Assembly (NCBI GenBank): GCA_022428185.1
Contig: JAKMCZ010000245.1
Span: 1-6,769, forward strand
Direction of reading: 5' to 3'
From: Alphaproteobacteria bacterium
GTDB taxonomy: Bacteria > Pseudomonadota > Alphaproteobacteria > RS24
DNA length: 6,769 nucleotides
The notes below the pieces were generated by a model. The model did no database searches. It was not told the DNA's origin and saw nothing but the letters and a program-made list of their open reading frames with translations. Shown piece by piece: positions 1 to 5,813 of the stretch (positions are counted from its first letter, which is position 1; each line of letters opens with the position of its first letter). The position numbers and the translations under genes are program-made.

Positions 1-42
1 GTGGTTGATGCAGGCGATGTGTTTTTTCCGGAACGGGACTGA
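1..42 (+). CDS. 3' end of an upstream gene, probably biotin-[acetyl-CoA-carboxylase] ligase (BirA)
   Basis: Frame 1 is open from the window edge to a TGA at 40-42 and encodes the tail VVDAGDVFFPERD. An ending of the form (A/S)GDVFF is what I recall for the C-terminal SH3-like domain of bacterial biotin-protein ligases, and birA lies directly upstream of rnj in many alphaproteobacteria. Only 13 residues are visible, so the identification rests on a short motif plus gene order. The stop codon directly abuts the rnj ATG, so the two genes are almost certainly cotranscribed and probably translationally coupled. A different small-domain protein ending cannot be excluded. Confidence 0.5.
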   Translation: MVDAGDVFFPERD

Positions 43-1704
43 ATGACAAACGATACGGATAATGAACTGGTTTTTTTACCGCTTGGCGGCACCGGCGAGA
101 TTGGAATGAATTGCAATCTTTACGGCTATGGCACGCGTGGCAAAAGGCACTGGATTATGGTCGATTTGGGGGTCACTTTTGCACGCCATCATGACCCGGG
201 CATTGATGTCATCACACCCGATATTAGCTTTATCGAACAGCACAAAAAGAACTTGCTGGGGTTGCTTTTGACCCATGGGCATGAAGACCATATCGGCGCG
301 GTGGCGCATCTCTGGCCGCGCTTAAAATGCCCGATTTACGCCACACCTTTCACCGCCGCTTTGCTGCGCGGTAAACTGGCAGAGGCGGGCTTATTGGACG
401 AGGTGCCGCTCAATATTATTGATACTGATGCGCATCTCGATATCGGCCCGTTTTCAATCGATTATATCTGCCTGACCCATTCGATTGCTGAACCCAGCGC
501 GCTGGCTATTGAGGTTGATGGCGCGCGTATTTTGCATACCGGTGATTGGAAAATTGACCCTGATCCGGTTATAGGCAAACTGACCGAGGTTGACCGCCTG
601 AAAGCAATGGGTGATGCGGGCATTGATGCGATTATCTGCGACAGCACCAATGTGCTGAGCCCCGGTCGCTCCGGTTCTGAAGCCGATGTCGGGCGCATGC
701 TCGAAGAGGTGGTGAACGAAAGCACAGGGCGCGTCGTTATCACCACCTTTGCCTCTAATGTGGCGCGACTGACCAGCATTGCGGCGGCGGCGGTAAAAAG
801 CGGCAGGCATTTATGTTTGGCCGGTCGCGGCATGCATAAAATTTATCAAGCAGCGCGAGAGACCGGCTATTTGACGCAATTCCCCGAATTGATTGAGGAA
901 AGAGATGCCGGCTATTTGCCGCCCAATAAGGTGCTGATTTGCTGCACCGGCAGTCAGGGCGAAAGCAATGCTGCTTTGGGGCGCATGGCACATGGGCGTC
1001 ACCCGCATTTGACGTTGGAGGCGGGCGACCGCGTTGTGTTTTCGTCGAAAATGATACCGGGCAATGAAACTGAAATTTTGAGCCTGCAAAACCGATTGGC
1101 GCAAATCGATGTTGAGATTATTTCGCCCAATGGGTCGGATATTCACGTCTCAGGTCATCCGTGCCGCGATGAGTTGACCGATATGTATAAATGGGCGCGC
1201 CCACGCTCGGCTATTCCGGTGCATGGTGAGCATCGCCATTTGATTGCCCATGCTGAATTGGCAGGTGAGTTGGGCGTTGAGGAGCCGTGCCGCGTGCATA
1301 ATGGCGATATTGTGCGCCTTTCGCCCGCGCCGACGGAAATTATCGATGCTGTGCCTAGCGGGCGGCTTTATCTTGACGGTGCGATTATGACTGATGGCGG
1401 TTCGACAGCGGTCAAGCAGCGGCGCAAGCTATCTAATAATGGTGTGGTTTTTGTCGCTATTCCGGTTGATGCGAGCCATCGTTTATCCGGACAAATTGGG
1501 GTGGAACTGGTCGGTGCGCCGCAAGATGACGGTATGGTCAAACTCACCGATTGGGCGCAAGATGCGGTGGAACGGTGTATTCCTTCCAATGGTCGCTTAA
1601 CGCCGGACCGCGCCGAACATGAAATAAGTGTCGCGGTGCGCCGCGAGTTAGGCCGTCGCTGGGGCAAAAAGCCGATGGTCGTCGTCAGTTTTGTAGAGGT
1701 TTAG
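43..1704 (+). CDS. rnj: Ribonuclease J (metallo-beta-lactamase/beta-CASP nuclease)
   Basis: RNase J is a cytoplasmic zinc-dependent 5'-to-3' exoribonuclease with endonuclease activity that matures rRNA and degrades mRNA. The protein is 553 residues, the usual family length. The N-terminal metallo-beta-lactamase fold carries the HGHEDH metal motif at 78-83, the third-motif histidine at 146 (LTHS) and the metal-bridging aspartate at 168 (HTGDWK). The beta-CASP insert follows, with CDSTN at 199-203, TTFASN at 234-239, TGSQGE at 302-307 and SSKMIPGNE at 334-342. The core closes with HVSGH at 368-372 and PVHGEH at 392-397. A C-terminal domain of about 100 residues remains. All expected catalytic residues are present, so it should be active. 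The ATG abuts the upstream stop and has a purine-rich GGAACGGGA stretch before it. The next gene begins 5 bases after its stop, indicating an operon. Confidence 0.96.
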   Translation: MTNDTDNELVFLPLGGTGEIGMNCNLYGYGTRGKRHWIMVDLGVTFARHHDPGIDVITPDISFIEQHKKNLLGLLLTHGHEDHIGAVAHLWPRLKCPIYATPFTAALLRGKLAEAGLLDEVPLNIIDTDAHLDIGPFSIDYICLTHSIAEPSALAIEVDGARILHTGDWKIDPDPVIGKLTEVDRLKAMGDAGIDAIICDSTNVLSPGRSGSEADVGRMLEEVVNESTGRVVITTFASNVARLTSIAAAAVKSGRHLCLAGRGMHKIYQAARETGYLTQFPELIEERDAGYLPPNKVLICCTGSQGESNAALGRMAHGRHPHLTLEAGDRVVFSSKMIPGNETEILSLQNRLAQIDVEIISPNGSDIHVSGHPCRDELTDMYKWARPRSAIPVHGEHRHLIAHAELAGELGVEEPCRVHNGDIVRLSPAPTEIIDAVPSGRLYLDGAIMTDGGSTAVKQRRKLSNNGVVFVAIPVDASHRLSGQIGVELVGAPQDDGMVKLTDWAQDAVERCIPSNGRLTPDRAEHEISVAVRRELGRRWGKKPMVVVSFVEV

Positions 1705-1709
1705 CAAGC

Positions 1710-1991
1710 ATGCAAATCAGTTTCATATTCGGGCTCGCCATATACGGCATTATCTGGTTTTTGACTTTGTTCATGGTGCTGCCCTGGGGAGTGGTATCGC
1801 AGCAAGAGCATGGCGAAGTGCAACCCGGCTCAAGCGAGAGCGCACCGGCGCGCCCGCGCATTTGGTTGAAGCTGATGATTACCACGGGGCTGTCTATAGT
1901 GTTTTTTCTGCTGGTCTATTGGCTGCTGACCACCGGCGCGTTGGCGAATATCAATGTGCCGTTTTTTCCTGAGATTCCGGCGCGCAATTAA
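1710..1991 (+). CDS. DUF1467 family small membrane protein
   Basis: This 93-residue protein has two predicted membrane helices, at about residues 4-24 and 53-74. They are separated by a polar loop that begins with the family hallmark LPWGV (24-28) and contains a Gly/Pro/Ala-rich segment (GEVQPG, then SAPARPR). The length, topology and the LPWGV motif match the DUF1467 family, a conserved alphaproteobacterial inner-membrane family of unknown function. It starts 5 bases after rnj, and its AGAGG ribosome binding site (1695-1699) lies inside the last codons of rnj, so it is cotranscribed with rnj. In many relatives a methylmalonyl-CoA epimerase gene lies between these two genes; here there is no room for it. 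The function is not known and none is proposed. Confidence 0.88.
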   Translation: MQISFIFGLAIYGIIWFLTLFMVLPWGVVSQQEHGEVQPGSSESAPARPRIWLKLMITTGLSIVFFLLVYWLLTTGALANINVPFFPEIPARN

Positions 1992-1997
1992 GAATGA

Positions 1998-2041
1998 TAA
2001 TAAAAAAGCGGGACCCTCGACCGAAGTTAAGTGTCCCGCTT
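1998..2041 (-). terminator. Intrinsic terminator facing the DUF1467 gene (minus strand)
   Basis: The arms AAGCGGGAC (2006-2014) and GTCCCGCTT (2033-2041) are perfectly complementary over 9 bp with an 18-base loop. On the minus strand the stem is followed by a T-rich tail (TTTTTT then ATTATC, 2007 down to about 1997). On the plus strand the stem is followed by TAGAATG, so it is not a canonical terminator in that direction. It begins 14 bases past the DUF1467 stop and could also protect the 3' end of that operon's mRNA from exonucleases. Confidence 0.65.
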
Positions 2042-2140
2042 AGAATGTGCTTCGAGCAAGCTCGAAAGGTTCCTCCCAAAACCCGAGAACCTAAGTTCTC
2101 AACCACGACCGAAAAATAGCTTCTATTCGGAGTGCTGTCA
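2002..2140 (-). ncRNA. Candidate small RNA on the minus strand, divergent from proS
   Basis: The 241-base gap between the DUF1467 gene and proS has no credible protein but is rich in hairpins. Read on the minus strand, in order, these are: a bulged hairpin at 2130-2109 (AATAG/CTATT plus CCG/CGG); a 6-bp hairpin GAGAAC-TTAG-GTTCTC at 2100-2085; a 6-bp hairpin TTCGAG-CTTG-CTCGAA at 2066-2051; and a 9-bp GC-rich hairpin followed by a T-run at 2041-2002. The last has intrinsic-terminator form only on the minus strand, which sets the proposed orientation. The 5' end is not resolved, because I see no strong sigma-70 promoter on the minus strand between 2140 and 2232. I do not recognise a named RNA family. 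The alternative is a plus-strand proS leader or the 3' UTR of the upstream operon. Confidence 0.4.
2068..2100. other. Two mutually exclusive hairpins sharing GAGAAC
   Basis: GAGAAC (2085-2090) can pair with GTTCTC (2095-2100) around the CTAA loop. Alternatively GAGAACC (2085-2091) can pair with GGTTCCTC (2068-2075), leaving one bulged C. The two pairings use the same bases, so the RNA could switch between them. On the plus strand the second pairing would hide a CCTCCC element (2072-2077) that otherwise lies in single-stranded sequence. Whether this is functional is unknown. Confidence 0.4.
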
Positions 2141-2220
2141 TCTGATTTTTTACGTTTTTGTGACATTTACTTGCGCCAATGTGGTGCCATGTTAAGAGTT
2201 ATGACGAATAGGCTAGGAAC

Positions 2221-2228
2221 AAGGAAAG
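2221..2228 (+). promoter_or_regulatory. Ribosome binding site of proS
   Basis: AAGGAAAG lies 4 to 11 bases before the ATG at 2233 and its AGGA core is 7 bases away, which supports this start. The ATG also begins the family's typical N-terminus (MRLSQYFLPTLKE). Confidence 0.7.
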
Positions 2229-2232
2229 ATTC

Positions 2233-3555
2233 ATGCGTCTGTCGCAGTATTTTTTACCGACCCTGAAGGAAAATCCCAGCGAGGCGCAGATTGTATCGCA
2301 CCGTTTGATGCTGCGTGCGGGAATGGTGCGCCAAAGTGCGGCCGGCATTTATAGCTGGCTGCCGCTGGGGTTGCGTGTGCTGAAAAAAATCGAACAAATC
2401 GTGCGCGAGGAACAAGATTTGGCGGGCGCGATTGAAGTGCTGATGCCGACCCTGCAACCGGCTGAAATTTGGCGCGAGTCGGGGCGTTATGAGGATTACG
2501 GCAAAGAAATGCTGCGCATTAAAGACCGTCATGAGCGCGATTTGCTTTACGGCCCGACCAATGAAGAACTGATTACGCAGATTTTCCGCGATAATGTAAA
2601 AAGCTACCGCGATTTACCGAAAAATCTGTATCACATTCAGTGGAAGTTTCGTGACGAGATTCGCCCGCGCTTTGGGGTGATGCGGGGCCGCGAATTTTTG
2701 ATGAAGGACGGCTATAGCTTTGACATCGATGAGGCGGCGGCGCGACGGGCTTACCAGAAAATGTTTGTCGCCTATTTGCGTAGCTTCCGTCGAATGGGGT
2801 TGAAGGCGCTGCCAATGGCCGCCGATACCGGCCCGATTGGCGGCGATTTGAGCCATGAATTCATTATTCTGGCTGAGACCGGCGAGTCAGAAGTGTTCTG
2901 CCATGCCGATATTCTCGACCTGCCGGTTCCGGAAGCTGATTATGATGGTGACCTTGATGCTGTGATTGATAGCTTCACGCAGTTTTATGCGCGCACCGAT
3001 GAGATGCATGATGCGGATAAATTCAAGGCCGATGTGCCTGGCGATAAGCAGTTGGTGGCGCGCGGTATTGAGGTCGGTCATATTTTCTATTTCGGGCAAA
3101 AATATTCTGAACCGATGAAGGCTCTGGTTGCCGGGCCGGACGGCAAAGACATAGCTGTGCATAGTGGTTCATATGGTGTCGGCGTATCGCGCCTTGTCGG
3201 CGGTATTATCGAAGCCAGCCATGATGATGACGGTATTGTTTGGCCGTGGGCGGTAGCGCCGTTTCATGTCGGTCTGATAAATCTGAAAATCGGCCATGCG
3301 GGTTGTGATGCGCTATGCGACAAGCTCAATGAGGCGCTGACACAAAACCGCCTTGATGTGTTGTATGATGATAGAGATGAACGCGCCGGAACAAAATTTT
3401 CAGATATGGATTTAATCGGCCTGCCGTGGCAAGCGACCATTGGCCCGCGCGGGGCTGAGGCGGGTGAGATTGAAGTAAAGAACCGGGCAACCGGAGAGAA
3501 ACACACACTGGCGTTAGAGGCCGCAGTATCGCTTTTGTCTGCGCCGCCTGAATAA
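2233..3555 (+). CDS. proS: Proline-tRNA ligase, short form without the editing insertion
   Basis: ProS charges tRNA-Pro with proline in the cytoplasm. The 440-residue protein is a class II aminoacyl-tRNA synthetase. The N-terminal MRLSQYFLPTLKE and the following RLMLRAGM (24-31) are typical of bacterial-type ProS. GPTNEE at 107-112 is part of the proline/ATP pocket, and motif 2 (FRDEIRPRFG onward) spans about 139-164. GHIFYFGQKYSEPM (282-295) leads into motif 3, GSYGVGVSRLVGG, at 312-324. The anticodon-binding domain fills about 343-430. Compared with the roughly 570-residue E. coli enzyme, the Ala-editing domain between motifs 2 and 3 is absent, as is usual in alphaproteobacteria; mischarged Ala-tRNA-Pro would need a free-standing editing protein. 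It heads a unit with lolC, whose start lies 32 bases past its stop. Confidence 0.97.
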   Translation: MRLSQYFLPTLKENPSEAQIVSHRLMLRAGMVRQSAAGIYSWLPLGLRVLKKIEQIVREEQDLAGAIEVLMPTLQPAEIWRESGRYEDYGKEMLRIKDRHERDLLYGPTNEELITQIFRDNVKSYRDLPKNLYHIQWKFRDEIRPRFGVMRGREFLMKDGYSFDIDEAAARRAYQKMFVAYLRSFRRMGLKALPMAADTGPIGGDLSHEFIILAETGESEVFCHADILDLPVPEADYDGDLDAVIDSFTQFYARTDEMHDADKFKADVPGDKQLVARGIEVGHIFYFGQKYSEPMKALVAGPDGKDIAVHSGSYGVGVSRLVGGIIEASHDDDGIVWPWAVAPFHVGLINLKIGHAGCDALCDKLNEALTQNRLDVLYDDRDERAGTKFSDMDLIGLPWQATIGPRGAEAGEIEVKNRATGEKHTLALEAAVSLLSAPPE

Positions 3556-3576
3556 AAATAGAAACGAGCACAGGCA

Positions 3577-3591
3577 ATGAGTAAGCAATGA
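3577..3591 (+). other. Five-codon mini-ORF (MSKQ, stop) overlapping the lolC start
   Basis: ATG at 3577 opens a frame of four amino acids that stops at TGA 3589-3591. That stop overlaps the lolC ATG (3588-3590) in an ATGA arrangement. AGG at 3572-3574 lies too close to its ATG to be an ideal ribosome binding site, and lolC itself has only a weak one. It could couple lolC translation to ribosomes arriving from proS, or be chance. Confidence 0.25.
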
Positions 3592-4841
3592 TTAAGGTTT
3601 TCAGCTCTCTTGAATGGCACATTGCGGGGCGCTATTTGCGCGCCAAGCGACGCGATAGCTTTATCTCCATCATCGCCGGAATTTCATTTCTCGGCATCAT
3701 GCTGGGCGTCGCGACTTTGATTGTTGTGATGGCGGTGATGACCGGATTTCGAGGCGATTTGCTCGACCGCATTTTGGGCGTAAACGGGCACGCCACCATT
3801 CGCCCATTTGAAACGCGCTTTGTTGATCGCGACGCGCTGGCCCAGCGTTTGCAAGAGGTTGATGGTGTGGTGCTGGCAACGCCGCTGGTTGACGGACAGG
3901 CAATGCTTTCTGCGGGCGATGCAGCGCGTGGTGTTTTGCTGCGCGGCTTGCCGATTGAAAAACTGCGCCAATTACCCAGCCTTGACGGCAATATTATCGA
4001 GGGCGCGCTGGCTGATTTGGCAAAGCCTAAAACGATTGCCGTCGGTGCGCGGCTTGCCGAGCGCTATGGCTTTAAGGTCGGGCAGAAAATTTCACTGATT
4101 TCGCCACGCGGCACGGTCACGCCTTTTGGTACAGCACCACGTCAACGTCAGTTCACGCTGGTTGCCGTATTTCGGGTCGGTCTGTCTGAATATGATTTGA
4201 ATTTCACCTTTTCGTCGATTGAAACGGCTTCCGGCTTCTTTGGCTTTGGCCCGCATCAAGGCGCGGTCGACGTGATTATCGATGACCCTGACTTGATTGA
4301 TATGCGCGCACCGCAACTGCGCGCAGCGGCGGGTGCCGGTAATTATTTGACCGATTGGAAGCAGAGCAATCGGACATTGGCGGGGGCGCTGGAGGTCGAG
4401 CGCAATGTCATGTTCATTATTCTGACAATGATTTTGCTGGTCGCTGCGCTCAACATCATTTCCGGCCTGGTGATGCTGGTGCGCGATAAAGGGCGCGATA
4501 TTGCTGTGCTGCGCTCAATGGGGGGCAGTCGTGGCATGATTTTGCGGGTGTTTTTTATCACTGGCGCAAGCATTGGTGTCATCGGCACGCTAGCCGGATT
4601 GGTGACCGGTGTGTTGATAAGCAATTATGTAGAGGAAATTAGGCAATTCCTGATTTGGACGACGGGCGCAAATTTGTTTCCGGCGGAAATATATTTCCTC
4701 GAGCGCATGCCGTCGCGCATTTTGTTGAAAGATGTTGTGCAAATCGCGCTGATGGCATTGACCCTGTCCTTCCTATCGACCCTGTATCCGGCTTGGCGCG
4801 CTGCCTCGCAAGATCCGGTGGAGCTTTTACGCAATGAGTGA
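3588..4841 (+). CDS. lolC: Lipoprotein-releasing ABC transporter permease, LolC/LolE family
   Basis: This is the inner-membrane permease of the Lol system, which extracts outer-membrane lipoproteins from the inner membrane and hands them to LolA. The 417-residue protein has the family layout. The first helix is at about 24-51 (SFISIIAG to VVMAVMTGF), followed by a large periplasmic domain at about 55-270. Three C-terminal helices lie at about 274-298, 318-345 and 383-402. The coupling segment VRDKGRDIAVLRSMGGS (298-314) contacts the ATPase, and the terminus YPAWRAASQDPVELLRNE (400-417) is diagnostic. The segment ISPRGTVTPFGTAPRQRQF (171-189) sits where the LolA-binding hook of LolC occurs. 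Only one permease gene is present, as is usual in alphaproteobacteria, so a homodimer with two LolD subunits is likely. lolD overlaps its last 8 bases. Confidence 0.94.
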   Translation: MIKVFSSLEWHIAGRYLRAKRRDSFISIIAGISFLGIMLGVATLIVVMAVMTGFRGDLLDRILGVNGHATIRPFETRFVDRDALAQRLQEVDGVVLATPLVDGQAMLSAGDAARGVLLRGLPIEKLRQLPSLDGNIIEGALADLAKPKTIAVGARLAERYGFKVGQKISLISPRGTVTPFGTAPRQRQFTLVAVFRVGLSEYDLNFTFSSIETASGFFGFGPHQGAVDVIIDDPDLIDMRAPQLRAAAGAGNYLTDWKQSNRTLAGALEVERNVMFIILTMILLVAALNIISGLVMLVRDKGRDIAVLRSMGGSRGMILRVFFITGASIGVIGTLAGLVTGVLISNYVEEIRQFLIWTTGANLFPAEIYFLERMPSRILLKDVVQIALMALTLSFLSTLYPAWRAASQDPVELLRNE

Positions 4842-5511
4842 GCATGTTGTCATAGACAAGATTGAGCGTCGCTTTGTGCAAGGTGCGCGCGAACTTCATG
4901 TGCTGCGTGGTGCATCGCTGACGTTGGCGGCGGGCGAGGTGGTGGCTCTGGTCGGCCCGTCGGGTTCAGGCAAGTCGAGCTTTTTGCATTTGGTCGGGCT
5001 GCTGGAAAAACCCGATGGCGGCAGCATTTCTTTGCACGGTCAACTGGTTGAAACCGATAATGACCGCGCACGCACGGCACAACGCTTGCAGCATATCGGC
5101 TTTGTTTATCAGTTTCACAATCTGCTGCCCGAGTTTACGGCGCAGGAAAACATCGCACTGCCGGCCAGACTGACAGGGCAGGCGCATGGCGCGGCAATGC
5201 AAGCCGCAATGGACGCTTTGGCGCGTTTGGGGTTGGCTGATAGGGCAACGCATTTACCGTCGCAATTATCAGGCGGTGAACAGCAGCGTGTGGCGATTGC
5301 CCGGGCGCTGGCAAATCAGCCCAGCTTGGTTCTGGCTGATGAGCCGACCGGCAGTCTCGACGGCGCGTCGGGCGATAGGGTCGCTGAATTACTGCTACAA
5401 GAGGCGAAGACGCAAGGCACGGCAGTCTTGCTGGCGACGCATGATATGGACTTGGCGGCGCGCGCTGACCGCATTGTGCGCTTACGCGAGGGCATAATTC
5501 ACAATGATTAG
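4834..5511 (+). CDS. lolD: Lipoprotein-releasing ABC transporter ATP-binding protein LolD
   Basis: LolD is the cytoplasmic ATPase that powers lipoprotein release by the Lol permease. The 225-residue protein has every nucleotide-binding element: Walker A GPSGSGKS at 41-48, Q-loop Q93 in YQFHNLLPEF, signature LSGGEQQRVAIARAL at 145-159, Walker B LVLADEPTGSLD at 165-176 with catalytic E170, and the H-loop histidine at 203 (ATHDMDLA). The FHNLLPEFTAQENIALP segment is typical of LolD among the related LolD/FtsE/MacB ATPases, and the preceding lolC fixes the assignment. The ATG lies within the end of lolC (ATGAGTGA, 8-base overlap), implying translational coupling and matched subunit production. 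I see no convincing terminator after its stop. Confidence 0.96.
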   Translation: MSEHVVIDKIERRFVQGARELHVLRGASLTLAAGEVVALVGPSGSGKSSFLHLVGLLEKPDGGSISLHGQLVETDNDRARTAQRLQHIGFVYQFHNLLPEFTAQENIALPARLTGQAHGAAMQAAMDALARLGLADRATHLPSQLSGGEQQRVAIARALANQPSLVLADEPTGSLDGASGDRVAELLLQEAKTQGTAVLLATHDMDLAARADRIVRLREGIIHND

Positions 5512-5544
5512 CTAAATTATTGAAAAGGCTTGTTTTAATTCCTA

Positions 5545-5573
5545 TTGACAAAAGAACAAAAGCAGAACATATT
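5545..5573 (+). promoter_or_regulatory. Sigma-70-type promoter of the microprotein gene
   Basis: A perfect -35 hexamer TTGACA (5545-5550) is followed after 17 bases by CATATT (5568-5573), which matches the -10 consensus at 4 of 6 positions. Transcription would begin near 5580, giving a leader of roughly 15 bases before the ATG at 5596. A LexA-type operator fills most of the spacer and overlaps the first base of the -10. Confidence 0.65.
5554..5568 (+). promoter_or_regulatory. LexA-type SOS box (GAAC-N7-GAAC)
   Basis: The sequence reads GAAC AAAAGCA GAAC, a direct repeat with a 7-base spacer, which is the alphaproteobacterial LexA recognition pattern (GTTC-N7-GTTC on the other strand). It lies between the -35 and -10 elements, exactly where a bound repressor would block RNA polymerase. 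An 8-base specified motif can occur by chance in a genome, but its position inside a promoter argues for function. Confidence 0.6.
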
Positions 5574-5583
5574 CGGGGAAAAT

Positions 5584-5587
5584 GGAG
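5584..5587 (+). promoter_or_regulatory. Ribosome binding site of the microprotein gene
   Basis: GGAG lies 8 bases before the ATG at 5596, an ideal spacing that strongly supports translation of the small frame. A nearby ATG at 5582 opens only a five-codon frame and would destroy this site, so it is not preferred. Confidence 0.6.
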
Positions 5588-5595
5588 TTGATACT

Positions 5596-5706
5596 ATGAA
5601 AAACATTCTGGAAGACATCGCCGCTATCTGCACTTTGCTGGGCATGGGCACCGCCATCATTATGTGGGGTTCTATTGGGCAAGCATTGGCTGCCTCGGTT
5701 CACTAA
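5596..5706 (+). CDS. 36-residue single-span membrane microprotein, probably SOS-induced
   Basis: I do not recognise a named family. The frame encodes 36 residues: a short charged N-terminus (MKNILED), then an uninterrupted hydrophobic stretch at about 8-33 rich in Ile, Leu, Ala, Gly and Met, with one Cys (12), one Trp (24) and small-residue spacing (G16, G18, G25, G28). It ends in ASVH. This looks like a single inner-membrane helix. Coding is supported by an ideally placed GGAG site, a near-consensus promoter, a LexA-type operator in that promoter, and a hairpin just after the stop. By analogy, SOS-controlled peptides of this size and topology include Caulobacter SidA, which inhibits division via FtsW/FtsN, and E. 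coli TisB, which depolarises the membrane. The function here is inference only. Confidence 0.7.
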   Translation: MKNILEDIAAICTLLGMGTAIIMWGSIGQALAASVH

Positions 5707-5708
5707 AC

Positions 5709-5729
5709 GGGGTTATCCCCTTTATATTT
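5709..5729 (+). terminator. Short terminator-like hairpin after the microprotein gene
   Basis: GGGG (5709-5712) and CCCC (5717-5720) pair around a TTAT loop, and the stem is followed by TTTATATTT. It starts 2 bases after the stop at 5706. The stem is only 4 bp and the T-run is interrupted, so termination may be partial, but the position fits a monocistronic microprotein transcript. Confidence 0.45.
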
Positions 5730-5751
5730 CACTGCAATTGATGGCTATTTG

Positions 5752-5779
5752 CTGACAGCCGTTTCGGCTGCGCTAAACT
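5752..5779 (+). promoter_or_regulatory. Candidate dnaE promoter with an inverted repeat in the spacer
   Basis: CTGACA (5752-5757, 5 of 6 to the -35 consensus) and TAAACT (5774-5779, 4 of 6 to the -10) are separated by 16 bases. Transcription would start near 5786, about 28 bases before the dnaE ATG. The perfect inverted repeat CAGCCG-TTT-CGGCTG (5756-5770) occupies most of the spacer. It is not followed by a T-run on either strand, so it is not a terminator and may be an operator. Confidence 0.35.
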
Positions 5780-5813
5780 GGTTTCCCTTAAGTGATTCCG
5801 GTTGTGTGCGTTT

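Noticed and set aside
1394..1600. 68-codon open frame on the plus strand inside rnj
   Set aside because: It is out of frame within the conserved rnj coding sequence, without a ribosome binding site or family-like features.
2109..2152. Plus-strand terminator using the hairpin at 2109-2130 and the T-run at 2146-2151
   Set aside because: The T-run begins about 15 bases after the stem, too far for an intrinsic terminator, and the stem is bulged.
1951..2166. Open frame of 71 codons on the minus strand across the DUF1467-proS gap
   Set aside because: It crosses all the hairpins and the minus-strand terminator, overlaps the end of the DUF1467 gene, and its translation has no family-like features.
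2171..2199. proS promoter with TTGCGC as -35
   Set aside because: The best -10 candidates (TTAAGA at 15 bases, AAGAGT at 17) are poor, so no specific promoter can be supported, although proS probably has one in this gap.
5511..5540. Terminator after lolD
   Set aside because: Only three- to four-base, AT-rich pairings can be drawn, and the TTTT run is not preceded by a stable stem.
5554..5568. LexA box as a direct regulator of dnaE
   Set aside because: The box lies about 250 bases before dnaE, inside another promoter, with a complete small gene and terminator-like hairpin in between; readthrough control of dnaE cannot be excluded but is not the simplest reading.
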